DNA of 64,000 bases, from the NCBI GenBank assembly GCA_021806345.1, contig JAJZXP010000301.1, positions 100,483 to 164,482 of the forward strand. Reading direction: 5' to 3'. The notes beneath the pieces were generated by a model that ran no database searches, was not told the origin of the DNA, and saw only the letters and a program-made list of their open reading frames with translations. This DNA is from Thermoplasmata archaeon. Lineage in GTDB: Archaea; Thermoplasmatota; Thermoplasmata; Thermoplasmatales; Thermoplasmataceae. This document shows positions 8,478 through 17,746 of this stretch, in pieces. Position numbers and translations under genes: made by a program. Position 1 is the stretch's first letter, and each line of letters begins with the position of its first letter.

Positions 8478-9710
8478 TTATTCTTCAACGGTTATTTCTT
8501 TTCCATTGAAGGGTAAGATCACATTATAGTTTTGAAGGTCGTCCACAACAGCCTCCCTTTGATCTCCGTGACATAAAATAACATTTTCCGGACTGCATGA
8601 TTTGATGAAACTGACCAGATCATCATGACCTGCATGTGCCGACATGTCAAAGAATTCAACAGCCATGTCTGGCTTAACTTCTACGCCCGATAAATTCAGT
8701 GTACCTTTCTCCATTAGGTTTCTGCCGTTAGTCCCTTCAACCTGATACCCTGTCATAAATATGGCACTCTTTGGATCATGGACATATTTTTCAATATAAG
8801 AAAGAACTGGACCTCCGTCAAGCATTCCTGATGTTGATATTATAACGTCAGCAGAATCTATGTTTTCTCGCATTCTTTTTCCCCGGATTGCTTTAACCCT
8901 GGAAAGAGATCTTCTAAACTCTTTCTCCGATCTAAGATATCCTGGAGTGTTGAGGTAAATGCTTGTTATTAAGTTCCCCATTCCATCTGTTGCTATCCTA
9001 TATGGAAGGTCAGACAGTGACATAACCAGCTCCTGCATTCTGCCCATAGCAAAGGAAGGTAATATGACCTTACCACCGTGTTCTACTATATCCGTTACTC
9101 TATCCCTAAGCCTTTTCCTTACTTCTTCTCTGTCTTCGTGATTCTTACCGGCATATGTACTCTCCACTACCAAATTCTTTACTTTTTTTGGTTTTGCTCC
9201 GGAAAGCAGCTTTGAATCCCCAGTGTAAAGATCTCCTGTTACCATTATTTCATGGGAATTTTCAAATCTCCACATCGTAGATCCCGGAATGTGCCCTGCA
9301 GAATAAGGTGTAACGTTAATATCATCCATATCCAGTTTTTCTCCATATCTGGCATGGTTCATGAATGTGTACATCTTCTCCACATCTTCTCTGTTAAATC
9401 GTTCAACGTACCCCTCAATAGCTGTTATTTTAATGGAATCGTTTAGCATTGGTCTGGTTGTGTTTGCAGTCATTTCAGTCGCAAATACATCAATGCCACC
9501 ATCTTGAAAATACATGGGCATAGCACCAATATGATCCAGATGCGAATGTGTAATGAAAATACTCTCTATCTTTTCTGGTGGTAGCGGAAACATTGGAGGT
9601 TTTTCTGGAATGACTCCATAATCTACCTGAAATTTCCTTCCTTCCATATTAATAACAATTCCCAGTCTTCCTACTTCTTCTGCTCCTCCTAAAAATTTTA
9701 ATTTTAACAA
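8478..9710 (-). CDS. Beta-CASP metallo-beta-lactamase RNase (aCPSF2-like)
   Basis: Predicted zinc-dependent RNase of the archaeal CPSF73-like families. The metal site HSHLDH is at residues 55-60, with further ligands in SAGHIPGS and VTGDLYTG. Beta-CASP motifs follow: PSFAMGRMQE (helicase-like insert), STSGMLDGGP, and the C-terminal SAHAGHDD and ILCHGD. There are no N-terminal KH domains, so it resembles aCPSF2 rather than aCPSF1; 410 residues fits. The start is TTG at 9710, two bases after the methylthioadenosine phosphorylase stop, so the two genes form an operon. Endo- versus 5'-3' exonuclease activity cannot be decided here. Confidence 0.88.
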   Translation of the reverse strand: MLKLKFLGGAEEVGRLGIVINMEGRKFQVDYGVIPEKPPMFPLPPEKIESIFITHSHLDHIGAMPMYFQDGGIDVFATEMTANTTRPMLNDSIKITAIEGYVERFNREDVEKMYTFMNHARYGEKLDMDDINVTPYSAGHIPGSTMWRFENSHEIMVTGDLYTGDSKLLSGAKPKKVKNLVVESTYAGKNHEDREEVRKRLRDRVTDIVEHGGKVILPSFAMGRMQELVMSLSDLPYRIATDGMGNLITSIYLNTPGYLRSEKEFRRSLSRVKAIRGKRMRENIDSADVIISTSGMLDGGPVLSYIEKYVHDPKSAIFMTGYQVEGTNGRNLMEKGTLNLSGVEVKPDMAVEFFDMSAHAGHDDLVSFIKSCSPENVILCHGDQREAVVDDLQNYNVILPFNGKEITVEE

Positions 9711-9712
9711 TT

Positions 9713-10477
9713 TTATAACCTCGCGTTGTCAAGTCTACTTTTGCATTCACATGTTCTCTCTTCATTATGTGATTTTAGAAAGTTTGTAATTATTGTAGTT
9801 GTTTTTTGCTCGTTTTCCTTAAGGATTTTTATAACTTCTGAGGCATCAACCGGTTTTTCTGACCACACATCGTAGTCGGTAATATTTGCTATCATTGAAT
9901 AGCACATACCCAACTCATCCGCAAGGTTGATCTCTGGAACCAGAGTCATACCAATTATATCAGCAAATTGCCTGAACATTTTTGATTCAGCCCTCGTTGA
10001 AAATCTTGGGCCTTCTATGGTAATATACGTCCCACCGAGATGTGTATTAGTCACAGGTCTGGAAACTTTTTCCAATTCGCCGTTAATCCTTGGGCAGAAC
10101 GGATCTGCAGATGAAACGTGAATCACATCCGGACCGTCATAGAAGGTCAATTTCCTATTCTTCGTGTTATCTATGTACTGGTCTGGAATAACAACATCTC
10201 CAGGCTTCAATCCCTCCTTGAGAGATCCTACCGCATTTATTCCAAGAACTTCATTGCATCCTATATTCTTCAGCGCCCAGATATTTGCCCGGTAGTTGAC
10301 CATATGTGGCGGTATGTTGTGTTTCTTACCGTGTCTAGGTATGAATGCGACGCTAATTCCGTTATACTCTCCAATTTCCAATTCTGAAGAAGGAATTCCG
10401 AAGGGAGTGTCAATTTTTCTGCTCTCCCTTACATCTATTAAATCGTAAAGTCCACTTCCTCCTATTATTCCTATCAA
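9713..10477 (-). CDS. mtnP: S-methyl-5'-thioadenosine phosphorylase
   Basis: Cleaves methylthioadenosine, the by-product of polyamine synthesis, to adenine and methylthioribose-1-phosphate. Family motifs: GIIGGSGLY at the N-terminus, [50 protein letters not shown] and the NITDYD block. The C-terminus carries a C-E-C pair (in [10 protein letters not shown]) like the disulfide-forming CXC motif of thermostable archaeal homologues. Start is TTG 10477 (next codons I-G-I-I-G-G). First gene of a two-gene unit with the beta-CASP RNase. Confidence 0.9.
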   Translation of the reverse strand: MIGIIGGSGLYDLIDVRESRKIDTPFGIPSSELEIGEYNGISVAFIPRHGKKHNIPPHMVNYRANIWALKNIGCNEVLGINAVGSLKEGLKPGDVVIPDQYIDNTKNRKLTFYDGPDVIHVSSADPFCPRINGELEKVSRPVTNTHLGGTYITIEGPRFSTRAESKMFRQFADIIGMTLVPEINLADELGMCYSMIANITDYDVWSEKPVDASEVIKILKENEQKTTTIITNFLKSHNEERTCECKSRLDNARL

Positions 10478-10588
10478 TATTTACTCACTTCTCGTTAGTA
10501 ATATTTCCAAAGTATATAATTTATTTTTACATATTATTGATAAATTATCGATTTTGTATTTTAGGAATCAGGCACATATTCCCACCTA

Positions 10589-10625
10589 ATTTTCATAAGT
10601 CGAAAATTGATCTATTTATGAAAAT
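10589..10625. repeat. 10-bp inverted repeat between mtnP and rpa
   Basis: Arms ATTTTCATAA (10589-10598) and TTATGAAAAT (10616-10625) are perfect complements around a 17-base spacer. It lies in the divergent intergenic region about 85 bases upstream of the rpa start. It may be an operator or a transcript hairpin; AT-richness makes chance more likely than for GC-containing repeats. Confidence 0.35.
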
Positions 10626-10709
10626 GTTAATACGAACTGTGCATCTTTTTATTTGCCCCGAAATTCAACTACCGATAAAACTTTAATTAAATTAGCATAC
10701 TTCAAAAGA

Positions 10710-11804
10710 ATGGAATCATCAAAAAGGTTGACCGTTGGAGAAATAAAGGGCGAAGTAAATGACATTGAAATGAAAGTCAAAATTTTATCAATATCTAAAA
10801 GGGAGGCAGAAGGCTCCAAGGGACCGATAACATATCATTATGGTCTTTTAGGGGATGAAACCGGGGTAATGGCATATACTGCATGGGCACTACCCTCAAC
10901 AATTAGAGAACTGGATGTATACAATATCACAAAATGTTACACAAAAAGCTATAAGGACAAATTAAGAGTATATTTTGACAACCGGACCGAATTCAAATTC
11001 CTGAATGAGCCTTTGGAGGTGAAGCGAGTTTACAAATTTTACAATCTGAAGGATCTTAATATGTCAGATAAATTTGTTACAGTGGAAGGAGTACTTGAAT
11101 CTGAGGCAAAAAGGGAGTACGAAAAAGACGGAGTCAAGAAAGCAGTATTCCAGTACGTACTACACGACAGCAAGTCAAGCATAGCCCTCTCAAGCTTTGG
11201 AAGACAGTTGAAGAATGGAAAATATGCGAAAATTGAGGGAGCAAGGCTCGATGAATTCAATGGATATTACAGATTGAACATTTCCGACAAGGCAAATGTT
11301 GAATATCCTGAAATAGAGCTGCCAAAGAGTAGCCCAATTTCATACATTTCTGATGTTAAGTCGCCGATTGGTGGAATAACAATTACTGGATTTGCATTAA
11401 ACATTGGAGAAAAAAGTGGATTATTTGCAAAGTGTAGCCAGTGCAATCAGAGAGTTGATGATATCAGGTGTTATGATCACCCAGAAAGTCCACTAATTTA
11501 CGACATTTTTGCATATTTCACAGTGGATGATGGAACAGATTTTATTCAGGTAAGCGCAGGACTGGATGCTTTAGGTGAGCTAGCAGGAATCACGAAAGAA
11601 TTTCTGAATGATCCGAAGAAACCACCGCTCAAGAGAGAAATCAAGGAAAAAATATCCACAAATATAATGCATCACGCACTGAGAATTAGTGGAAATTTGA
11701 GAAATGGAAACAACGGGTTAACTTTGAGATCAACACAAATCAAAATCATTCAGAAAGAGGACATTGTAGAGTTAAATCAAATTAAAAGTGGTGAAGAATT
11801 TTGA
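10710..11804 (+). CDS. Replication protein A (OB-fold ssDNA-binding protein with zinc motif)
   Basis: Binds single-stranded DNA in replication and repair. The 364-residue protein shows repeated OB-fold units (about 5-95, 110-200, 215-320) and a zinc-finger-like CSQCNQRVDDIRCYDH (from about residue 242) typical of euryarchaeal RPA large subunits. I chose ATG 10710 because an ATTAAAT-like TATA element (about 10683-10693) sits at leaderless distance; the longer frame from TTG 10653 encodes no recognisable sequence. Its TGA overlaps the TTG of the next gene, the usual rpa plus RPA-associated protein operon. Confidence 0.85.
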   Translation: MESSKRLTVGEIKGEVNDIEMKVKILSISKREAEGSKGPITYHYGLLGDETGVMAYTAWALPSTIRELDVYNITKCYTKSYKDKLRVYFDNRTEFKFLNEPLEVKRVYKFYNLKDLNMSDKFVTVEGVLESEAKREYEKDGVKKAVFQYVLHDSKSSIALSSFGRQLKNGKYAKIEGARLDEFNGYYRLNISDKANVEYPEIELPKSSPISYISDVKSPIGGITITGFALNIGEKSGLFAKCSQCNQRVDDIRCYDHPESPLIYDIFAYFTVDDGTDFIQVSAGLDALGELAGITKEFLNDPKKPPLKREIKEKISTNIMHHALRISGNLRNGNNGLTLRSTQIKIIQKEDIVELNQIKSGEEF

Positions 11805-12619
11805 ACGAAAAGAAAAGAGAACCCGCAAGATGGATATTTGCAAAGGAATTAAGAAACACTTCCCTAACTACGCTGGAAGGTGATGAGGAAAATAAAAAGG
11901 AGTACTTCATAACACAGGGAGGCAGTGTCGGCCGACGCATCCTATTTTGTGGTAAGATAACTCAGAAGAATGGCGAAGGAGACATGATTAAGATGGTGGT
12001 AGCAGATTTGACAGGGGCTTTTTACCTGACTTTTTTTCCAAAAGATTTTAACCAAGAAACCAAGCTTCAAATCGATAAAGTAAAAGAAAACGATGAGGTA
12101 ATGGTCATTGGAAGAACTAGCTATTTCAAGAGTCCAGAAGGTAAGTTTTTCATCAACATCAACCCGGAAAGTGTGAGAACAGTTGAAGAAAGCGATTCCG
12201 AATACTGGAAAACACAATCCCTTTCATATCTCAAAAGAAGAATCACAATTTTGCACGAACTGCAAAAGTCCCCAGACCTCACGGAAGACCAACTGGTTGC
12301 AATGGGATTTAATCAGGAAGAAGCAGAAGGATGTAAAAAGGCCATAGAGGCATATGAGCGCCCAAATATAGGTCCACTGGAAGAGCTTTTACTGGCATCA
12401 GACACTAACAATGTATCAGAAGCCGCTTTGGTTCTTAAGGAACAGGTACTGAATCTGGTCAAAGAAAATGGGCTGATTGGTGGAATAACATACCAGGAGA
12501 TTCTTGATCAACTTTCGTCAAAAGGAATAGATTCTAAGCAACTGGATGAGATACTCAATCTTTTAGGCTCAGATGGCGAAATTTACGAATCTGAAAAAAG
12601 AAAATTCAGACCTGTATAA
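11801..12619 (+). CDS. RPA-associated OB-fold protein (COG3390-like)
   Basis: Partner of archaeal RPA encoded in the same operon in many euryarchaea. The N-terminal half (about 1-130) is an OB-fold (EPARWIFAKEL, GRRILFCGKI, EVMVIGRTSYF). The C-terminal half (about 170-272) is helical and winged-helix-like (GLIGGITYQEILDQLSSKGID...LNLLGSDGEIYES), as in eukaryotic RPA32. It starts at TTG 11801, sharing TTGA with the rpa stop, so translation is coupled. Confidence 0.83.
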   Translation: MNEKKREPARWIFAKELRNTSLTTLEGDEENKKEYFITQGGSVGRRILFCGKITQKNGEGDMIKMVVADLTGAFYLTFFPKDFNQETKLQIDKVKENDEVMVIGRTSYFKSPEGKFFININPESVRTVEESDSEYWKTQSLSYLKRRITILHELQKSPDLTEDQLVAMGFNQEEAEGCKKAIEAYERPNIGPLEELLLASDTNNVSEAALVLKEQVLNLVKENGLIGGITYQEILDQLSSKGIDSKQLDEILNLLGSDGEIYESEKRKFRPV

Positions 12620-12745
12620 GTAACATAATCTACCTTCATATTCTTTCTGGCATTTCAATTTTAAAATTCTCCCATCGACAAACATCTTTACTTCTATTAT
12701 GTGATAGTCAGGTTTTTTCATAGTGTTTAAGGGAAAAGCCAGATC

Positions 12746-14164
12746 TTACCACCTGAGTATAAGATCCTTTGCTGCCTTAACATCATCCGCTCTGCCTATC
12801 TTGAGATGCTCGGGCATTTTGCGTAATTCATCGTCGTCAGTTTCAATTGCCTCCCTAATGATTTCACAGAAATTGTCCATATCTTCTATGCTCGCATCTT
12901 CGGTTGGTTCAATCATCATTGCCTCGTGAACGATTAACGGGAAGTAAGTCGTTGGTGCGTGGACCCCTTTATCAATAATAAATTTGGCAACATCCATGGC
13001 ACTTTTTCCTACATTTTCTGTGGATACTATCACCTCATGCTTTTTCAGTCCATTGCTCTTGTATTTCAAAATAGGTTCCAGTTTTGATGCCATATAATTT
13101 GCATTAGCGACTGCCTTATTTGTATTAAGCAATAGACCGTCACTTCCCTTGTATTTGATATATGCCCAAGCTCTGAGTAAATTTATGAATGATCCTTGGA
13201 AACCGGCCACTCTGCCAATGCTGTCCTGCCTCTCTTCCTTAAGCACGTAGTGATCTCCCTCCTTTTCAACACTTGGATAAGGCAGATACTTTGCCAGAAA
13301 CGTTTTTACTGCTATGGGGCCAGCACCAGGACCACCGCCACCGTGGGGGGTTGCAAATGTTTTGTGCAGATTGAAATGCACCATATCAAATCCCATCGAA
13401 CCTGGAGATGTATATCCAAGGATTGCGTTAAGATTAGCCCCATCATAGTAAAGAAGGGACCCATTATCGTGAACCATCTTTGCTATCTTTACAATATTTG
13501 ATTCGAAAACGCCAAGTGTACTGGGATTTGTTATCATAAAAACTGCAGTCTGCTCACCCAGGGCCTCTTTCAATGCGTCAAGGTTGATCTTTCCGTCCTT
13601 TGTTGATGGTATCTGAACTACAGAGAAACCTGCCATTGTGGCAGATGCGGGGTTTGTTCCGTGTGCTGAATCCGGAATTATTATTTCATTCCTCTGTGAC
13701 ATTCCCATGTCATCCATGTATTTCCTAGCCACGAGGAGAGATGTGAACTCCCCGTGGGCACCTGCGAGTGGCTGAAGGCTAACTGCATCCATTCCGGATA
13801 TCTCCGCAAGATACCTTTTGAGTTCATACATTATTCTGAGATTCCCCTGAGCGTAGTCTGGATTGACAAGGGGATGTATGCTGGAAAATCGGTCATCATT
13901 TGCAATTTTGTCTGCAAATTTTGGATTAAATTTCATAGTGCATGAGCCAAGGGGGTAGAAACCTGTATCAACAGCGTAATTCATCTGTGATAACTTCACA
14001 TAATGCCTGATAACGTCATTTTCTGCAATATCCGGAAGTGAGAGTTTTGTCCTTTTTAATTCCTTTGGAATCAATACATCTTCCAATCCGTCGATGCTGA
14101 ATGTATTCCCTGAATCAATTTCCTTAATCAATTTTTCATCGTAAACCGCCTGATGATAACTCAT
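12746..14164 (-). CDS. gcvPB: Glycine dehydrogenase (decarboxylating) subunit 2
   Basis: PLP subunit of the split P-protein of the glycine cleavage system; decarboxylates glycine and passes the aminomethyl group to lipoyl-GcvH. The PLP lysine is K268 in NLHKTFATPHGGGGPG. Other family blocks are GFYPLGSCTMKFNPK, PLAGAHGEF, DSAHGTNPASA and YYDGANLNAI. Length 472 is normal. ATG 14164 overlaps the gcvPA stop by four bases (ATGA). The H protein is at 26694; T and L proteins are not in the window. Confidence 0.95.
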   Translation of the reverse strand: MSYHQAVYDEKLIKEIDSGNTFSIDGLEDVLIPKELKRTKLSLPDIAENDVIRHYVKLSQMNYAVDTGFYPLGSCTMKFNPKFADKIANDDRFSSIHPLVNPDYAQGNLRIMYELKRYLAEISGMDAVSLQPLAGAHGEFTSLLVARKYMDDMGMSQRNEIIIPDSAHGTNPASATMAGFSVVQIPSTKDGKINLDALKEALGEQTAVFMITNPSTLGVFESNIVKIAKMVHDNGSLLYYDGANLNAILGYTSPGSMGFDMVHFNLHKTFATPHGGGGPGAGPIAVKTFLAKYLPYPSVEKEGDHYVLKEERQDSIGRVAGFQGSFINLLRAWAYIKYKGSDGLLLNTNKAVANANYMASKLEPILKYKSNGLKKHEVIVSTENVGKSAMDVAKFIIDKGVHAPTTYFPLIVHEAMMIEPTEDASIEDMDNFCEIIREAIETDDDELRKMPEHLKIGRADDVKAAKDLILRW

Positions 14165-15486
14165 TGTATCAACTCCATAACCTTAACCAGATGATCAATT
14201 TGTTCTTCGGTTATCATTTCTGTTGCCGCAAAAAAAACCGCATCATTCTTCTTTCTCTCGACAGCATTTAATATCTCTGAAGTTCTCATTCCACCCAAAA
14301 TGTTATTTCTTTGGAGATATGGAGAAAGCTTACCGGACATTTCACCGACATCAACTATGAAGTCAGTAAAAAAAGGATTTTTCCACTTGAATTGCTTCAC
14401 ATAACTGATTTTTTCTAATGCCTTTAATGCTGCAGAAACGTTATTCATGCTCTTTGTCGCTGCCCACTTCAAGCCTTTTTCTCCAAGAATTGAAAGGTAT
14501 GCAGATGCTGCGACCGCCAAAAGGGCCTGATTCGTACATATATTGCTCGTTGCTCTGTCTCTCCTTATGTGCTGCTCCCTAGTTTGAAGTGTCATAACAT
14601 AAGCATCATTACCGCTTACATCTGTAGTTTTTCCGATAAGCCTCCCAGGTGATTTTCTTACATATTTGTTTTTGAATGAAAATAATCCGAGATATGGACC
14701 TCCATAGTATAACGGAACACCCATGGCTTGACCCTCTCCGACCGCTATATCTGCATCATACTCACCAGGGGCCTTTAAAATAGAAACAGATATTGGGTCA
14801 AAATATGCTATGTGCAAAGCATCTCCCTTTATCTCGACAATGGAAGTGACTCCAGGATCGATCGTACCAAAATTAGATGGATTGTAAGTAACAATCGCAC
14901 AAAGATCTCCATCAATGAGGTTTTTGATTGATTCAAGATCAATGGTGCCATCATCATTGACTCCGTAATATTCTACGGATATTCCAAGCCCGTCAATGTA
15001 AGTATGTAGAACCTGAAGATGAGATTTTCGTGTATTGGAAGGCAGGATAACTCTTGTTTTTCCATTCACACGGTGGGCCATTCTCACAGCCTCTCCGAGC
15101 GCTGTAGGACCATCATACATCGAAGAGTTGGTTACATCCATGCCGGACAGATCCGATATTAACGATTGGTATTCAAAAAGAGCCTGGAGCATCCCTTGAG
15201 AAATTTCTGCCTGATAGGGGGTGTATGAGGTTATGAATTCATTTCTCATTACTACATTATTTATAGAAGATGGAATAAATCTTTGATAGGCCCCCAGACC
15301 CAGAAAAATATCCATGTGGCTTTTATTTAAGGAGGCAATCTTATCAGATTCCCTTAATAACTCCAGTTCAGTCATTCCTTTACCAATGGAATCTATCCCA
15401 CTTCTTACTTCTTCTGGAATATCTCGGAATAATTCCTCATAATTATTTAACTTGAGAGCCTCTAATACTAAGTCTTTTTGGGCCAT
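14161..15486 (-). CDS. gcvPA: Glycine dehydrogenase (decarboxylating) subunit 1
   Basis: Alpha subunit of the split P-protein; pairs with gcvPB to form the active decarboxylase. Recognised by FLGLGAYQRFIPS, FITSYTPYQAEISQGMLQ, NSSMYDGPTALGEA, GEGQAMGVPLYYGGPYLG and RATSNICTNQALLA. At 441 residues it is full length. First gene of the gcvPA-gcvPB unit. With threonine dehydrogenase (52671) and gcvH it supports threonine/glycine catabolism to one-carbon units. Confidence 0.95.
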   Translation of the reverse strand: MAQKDLVLEALKLNNYEELFRDIPEEVRSGIDSIGKGMTELELLRESDKIASLNKSHMDIFLGLGAYQRFIPSSINNVVMRNEFITSYTPYQAEISQGMLQALFEYQSLISDLSGMDVTNSSMYDGPTALGEAVRMAHRVNGKTRVILPSNTRKSHLQVLHTYIDGLGISVEYYGVNDDGTIDLESIKNLIDGDLCAIVTYNPSNFGTIDPGVTSIVEIKGDALHIAYFDPISVSILKAPGEYDADIAVGEGQAMGVPLYYGGPYLGLFSFKNKYVRKSPGRLIGKTTDVSGNDAYVMTLQTREQHIRRDRATSNICTNQALLAVAASAYLSILGEKGLKWAATKSMNNVSAALKALEKISYVKQFKWKNPFFTDFIVDVGEMSGKLSPYLQRNNILGGMRTSEILNAVERKKNDAVFFAATEMITEEQIDHLVKVMELIQ

Positions 15487-15573
15487 TATTCACTCCTATA
15501 TGCCCTATGCAATACGCTTATTAAAGGTTGTACAGACACTTGGATACTTCAATTGCAGCAATTAATTAAGTAG

Positions 15574-15729
15574 GAAGCAGAGGATTTGAACAAATCTATG
15601 ATGTATTTTTATCCGAAATTCACATCACAGACATGCCCCAAATGTGGTTGTATAGCACGGCATTGCCATTGTAAATGGGTGTTTATCCAACAGGCACAGA
15701 AAGCGTGTTTATGGATCGTGTACTTCCCT
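15574..15729 (+). pseudogene. Possible remnant of a transposase-type zinc ribbon (IS605 OrfB/TnpB-like)
   Basis: In the frame through the ATG at 15598 the sequence reads FTSQTCPKCGCIA followed by a second Cys cluster (HCHCKW) and a stop at 15727-15729. The FTSQTCPKCG block is characteristic of the C-terminal zinc ribbon of IS605 OrfB/TnpB transposases, but the expected downstream CxxCG and catalytic Asp are missing, and nothing of the RuvC domain remains upstream (in-frame stop at 15571). Best read as a decayed fragment. A chance Cys-rich frame or a tiny real zinc protein are alternatives. Confidence 0.35.
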
Positions 15730-15945
15730 TAGAGAGTTCTGCCGTTGCATCACTTTTTGGCCCAGTAAATTCGGAAATTCCCTACCTTACTCCTGTTGAT
15801 CTGATTATTCATAATACTCATTTAAATATTCATCCATACGGCAGGAGCAGTGACTTTCTTGCTCTTTAGGTTGTAATCTGATATGATAACACATATTGAT
15901 CCATATTGAAAAAAGTTTATCTTGAAGATTATCTTAACATACCTA

Positions 15946-16674
15946 ATGAAATTAAATTCCAGTATAAGCAATATGAAGGAAGTCATTGAGATATTGAGTT
16001 CAGTAACAAACGAAGCAAAGTTAGAATTTGACAACGATGGTCTTAGAGTTAGGGCAATAGACGCAGCCAGGATAGCAATGGTGGACCTTTTTGTTCCAAA
16101 AGGTTCCTTTGACCTTTATGAACTTGACGAAAAAGTTGAGGTTTCAGTGGAATTGGACAAAATAAGAAATGTTCTTAGACTAGCTTCACAGTCTGAAAAT
16201 CTCGTGGTAAACATTTCTGGAAACAAGATAAAATTTGTACTTGGGACTCTCACAAAGACAATCTCTACCCTTGATTCCTTTGTCAATTCACCTAAACTTC
16301 CTTCAGTAGATCCCAAAAACTATGTTGTTATGAGAAAGGCTGATCTAGATAGGGTTCTGAGGGCAGCAAATGACGTAAGAGATTCCATCAGGTTCAGCAT
16401 AACTGAAAAGAGGTTTGAAGCCAGTTCAAGAAGTGAATCGGAGGAAGTTGATCTCGTTCTAGAGAGCAATGACCTGGTAGAGTTAAAAGCGTCAGAAAAT
16501 GCTTCAAGCAGTTATCCACTGGATTATCTTTCAAAGATAATAAGAGCTGTGACATTTTCGGACAATCTGAAACTTGCCTTCAATAATGATTATCCTTTAG
16601 TGATAGAATTCAGTTTTCCAGAGAAAGACGCAATGAAAACTGCCAAATTCCTACTGGCTCCAAGGATAGAATAA
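15946..16674 (+). CDS. pcn: DNA polymerase sliding clamp (PCNA)
   Basis: Homotrimeric processivity clamp. The 242-residue sequence has both clamp domains: first LEFDNDGLRVRAIDAARIAMVDL and KIRNVLRLAS; interdomain region around SVDPKNYVVMRKADL; second with SSSYPLDYLSKI, DNLKLAFNNDYPLVIEF and the C-terminal FLLAPRIE. I chose ATG 15946 because TATA-like GTTTATC (15915-15921) lies 25-31 bases upstream, giving a leaderless mRNA; the upstream TTG (15922) adds eight non-family residues. Confidence 0.94.
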   Translation: MKLNSSISNMKEVIEILSSVTNEAKLEFDNDGLRVRAIDAARIAMVDLFVPKGSFDLYELDEKVEVSVELDKIRNVLRLASQSENLVVNISGNKIKFVLGTLTKTISTLDSFVNSPKLPSVDPKNYVVMRKADLDRVLRAANDVRDSIRFSITEKRFEASSRSESEEVDLVLESNDLVELKASENASSSYPLDYLSKIIRAVTFSDNLKLAFNNDYPLVIEFSFPEKDAMKTAKFLLAPRIE

Positions 16675-16706
16675 ACCAGCAAGGATTTTCATTTCCAACT
16701 GAAATA

Positions 16707-16781
16707 CGGGCGCGAGGGGATTCGGACCCCTGATCTACAGCTTAGGAGGCTGTTGCCATATCCAGGCTTGGCCACGCGCCC
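16707..16781 (-). tRNA. tRNA-Arg (anticodon CCT)
   Basis: A full cloverleaf folds on the minus strand: acceptor GGGCGCG/CGCGCCC, D stem GCC/GGC, anticodon stem ACAGC/GCTGT with loop CTCCTAA (anticodon CCT, reads AGG), T stem AGGGG/CCCCT with loop TCCGAAT, discriminator G. No intron and no encoded CCA. An AAAATATAC-like TATA element lies about 25-35 bases upstream (near 16806-16815). Confidence 0.95.
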
Positions 16782-16903
16782 ATAAGGGAGTTGATAACAA
16801 AAGGGTATATTTTATTATCTGAATAAGCACTTTTTATCGGTTTTCCTAACAATGATCGTCGATTTTGTGCAAACTTTTTAGGCTGAGTTGCTTTTTCCAT
16901 GTT

Positions 16904-17746
16904 ATGGATGAAAACTCTTTTTTCAGAGGAAAGTCATACCTGGTCACAGGCGGAGGTTCTGGACTCGGAAGGGAAATTTCAGTAAGACTTTGCGGCTTAG
17001 GAGCAAGAGTTTATTCCTTTGGCAGAAGGGAGGAAAAGCTACTCGAGACGAAAAAAATTAACTCTGACACAGAAGGCCGATTTTCATATATAGTTTCAGA
17101 CATAAGAGATTACCAAAGGATTGAAGATTATATCAATCAAATATTCAAGGAAGACAGGCTGGATGGATTGGTAAACAACGCTGCAGGGAATTTCATTTCC
17201 AGATCAGAGGATTTATCAATAAATGCATTCAAGTCTGTTATCGACATAGTCTTGATGGGTTCTATAAATGCTACCCTTTGCGCTGGAAAATTATGGATAA
17301 AAAATGGTGCAAAGGGAAGCGTGGTAAATATACTGGCTACATACGCCGATACAGGTTCAGGTTACGTTACGCCTTCGGCTGCTGCTAAGGGAGGGTTAAG
17401 AGCATTGACGAGGAGTCTAGCTGTGGAATGGGGACGAAAAGGAATTCGAGTAAATGGTATAGCACCCGGTCCCTTTAAGACAGAAGGTGCATGGAATAAT
17501 CTGATGCCTTCACAGAGTGTGGAGGATTACCTTTCCCAAAAAAATCCAATGGGAAGAATAGGAAATTTTGATGATCTGGTAAATCCAATATTATATCTCT
17601 TGAGTGAAAATTCTTCTTATATCAACGGTGAAATTATTACTATTGATGGAGGGGAATGGTTAGAAGGTGCAGGGCAATTTAACAACTTGAGAATGTTAGG
17701 TGATGATGTATGGAAAAAAATGAAGGAAAGAAAGAAAAAGGAATAA
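16904..17746 (+). CDS. SDR-family reductase, 2,4-dienoyl-CoA reductase-like
   Basis: Classical short-chain dehydrogenase: NADP motif TGGGSGLG near residue 17, NNAAGNF, and RVNGIAPGPFKTEGAW, which resembles the PGPI-TEG region of 2,4-dienoyl-CoA reductases. The usual YxxxK is SAAAK: the lysine is kept but Tyr is replaced by Ser, a change also seen in that subgroup. A role in unsaturated fatty-acid metabolism is therefore inferred. I chose ATG 16904 rather than the upstream GTG at 16865, giving 280 residues. The TAA overlaps the ATG of queD (TAATG), although the functions look unrelated. Confidence 0.75.
   Translation: MDENSFFRGKSYLVTGGGSGLGREISVRLCGLGARVYSFGRREEKLLETKKINSDTEGRFSYIVSDIRDYQRIEDYINQIFKEDRLDGLVNNAAGNFISRSEDLSINAFKSVIDIVLMGSINATLCAGKLWIKNGAKGSVVNILATYADTGSGYVTPSAAAKGGLRALTRSLAVEWGRKGIRVNGIAPGPFKTEGAWNNLMPSQSVEDYLSQKNPMGRIGNFDDLVNPILYLLSENSSYINGEIITIDGGEWLEGAGQFNNLRMLGDDVWKKMKERKKKE

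Noticed and set aside
15675..15869. 64-codon frame in the gap before PCNA
   Set aside because: No family match; overlaps the zinc-ribbon remnant in another frame and carries no start signals.
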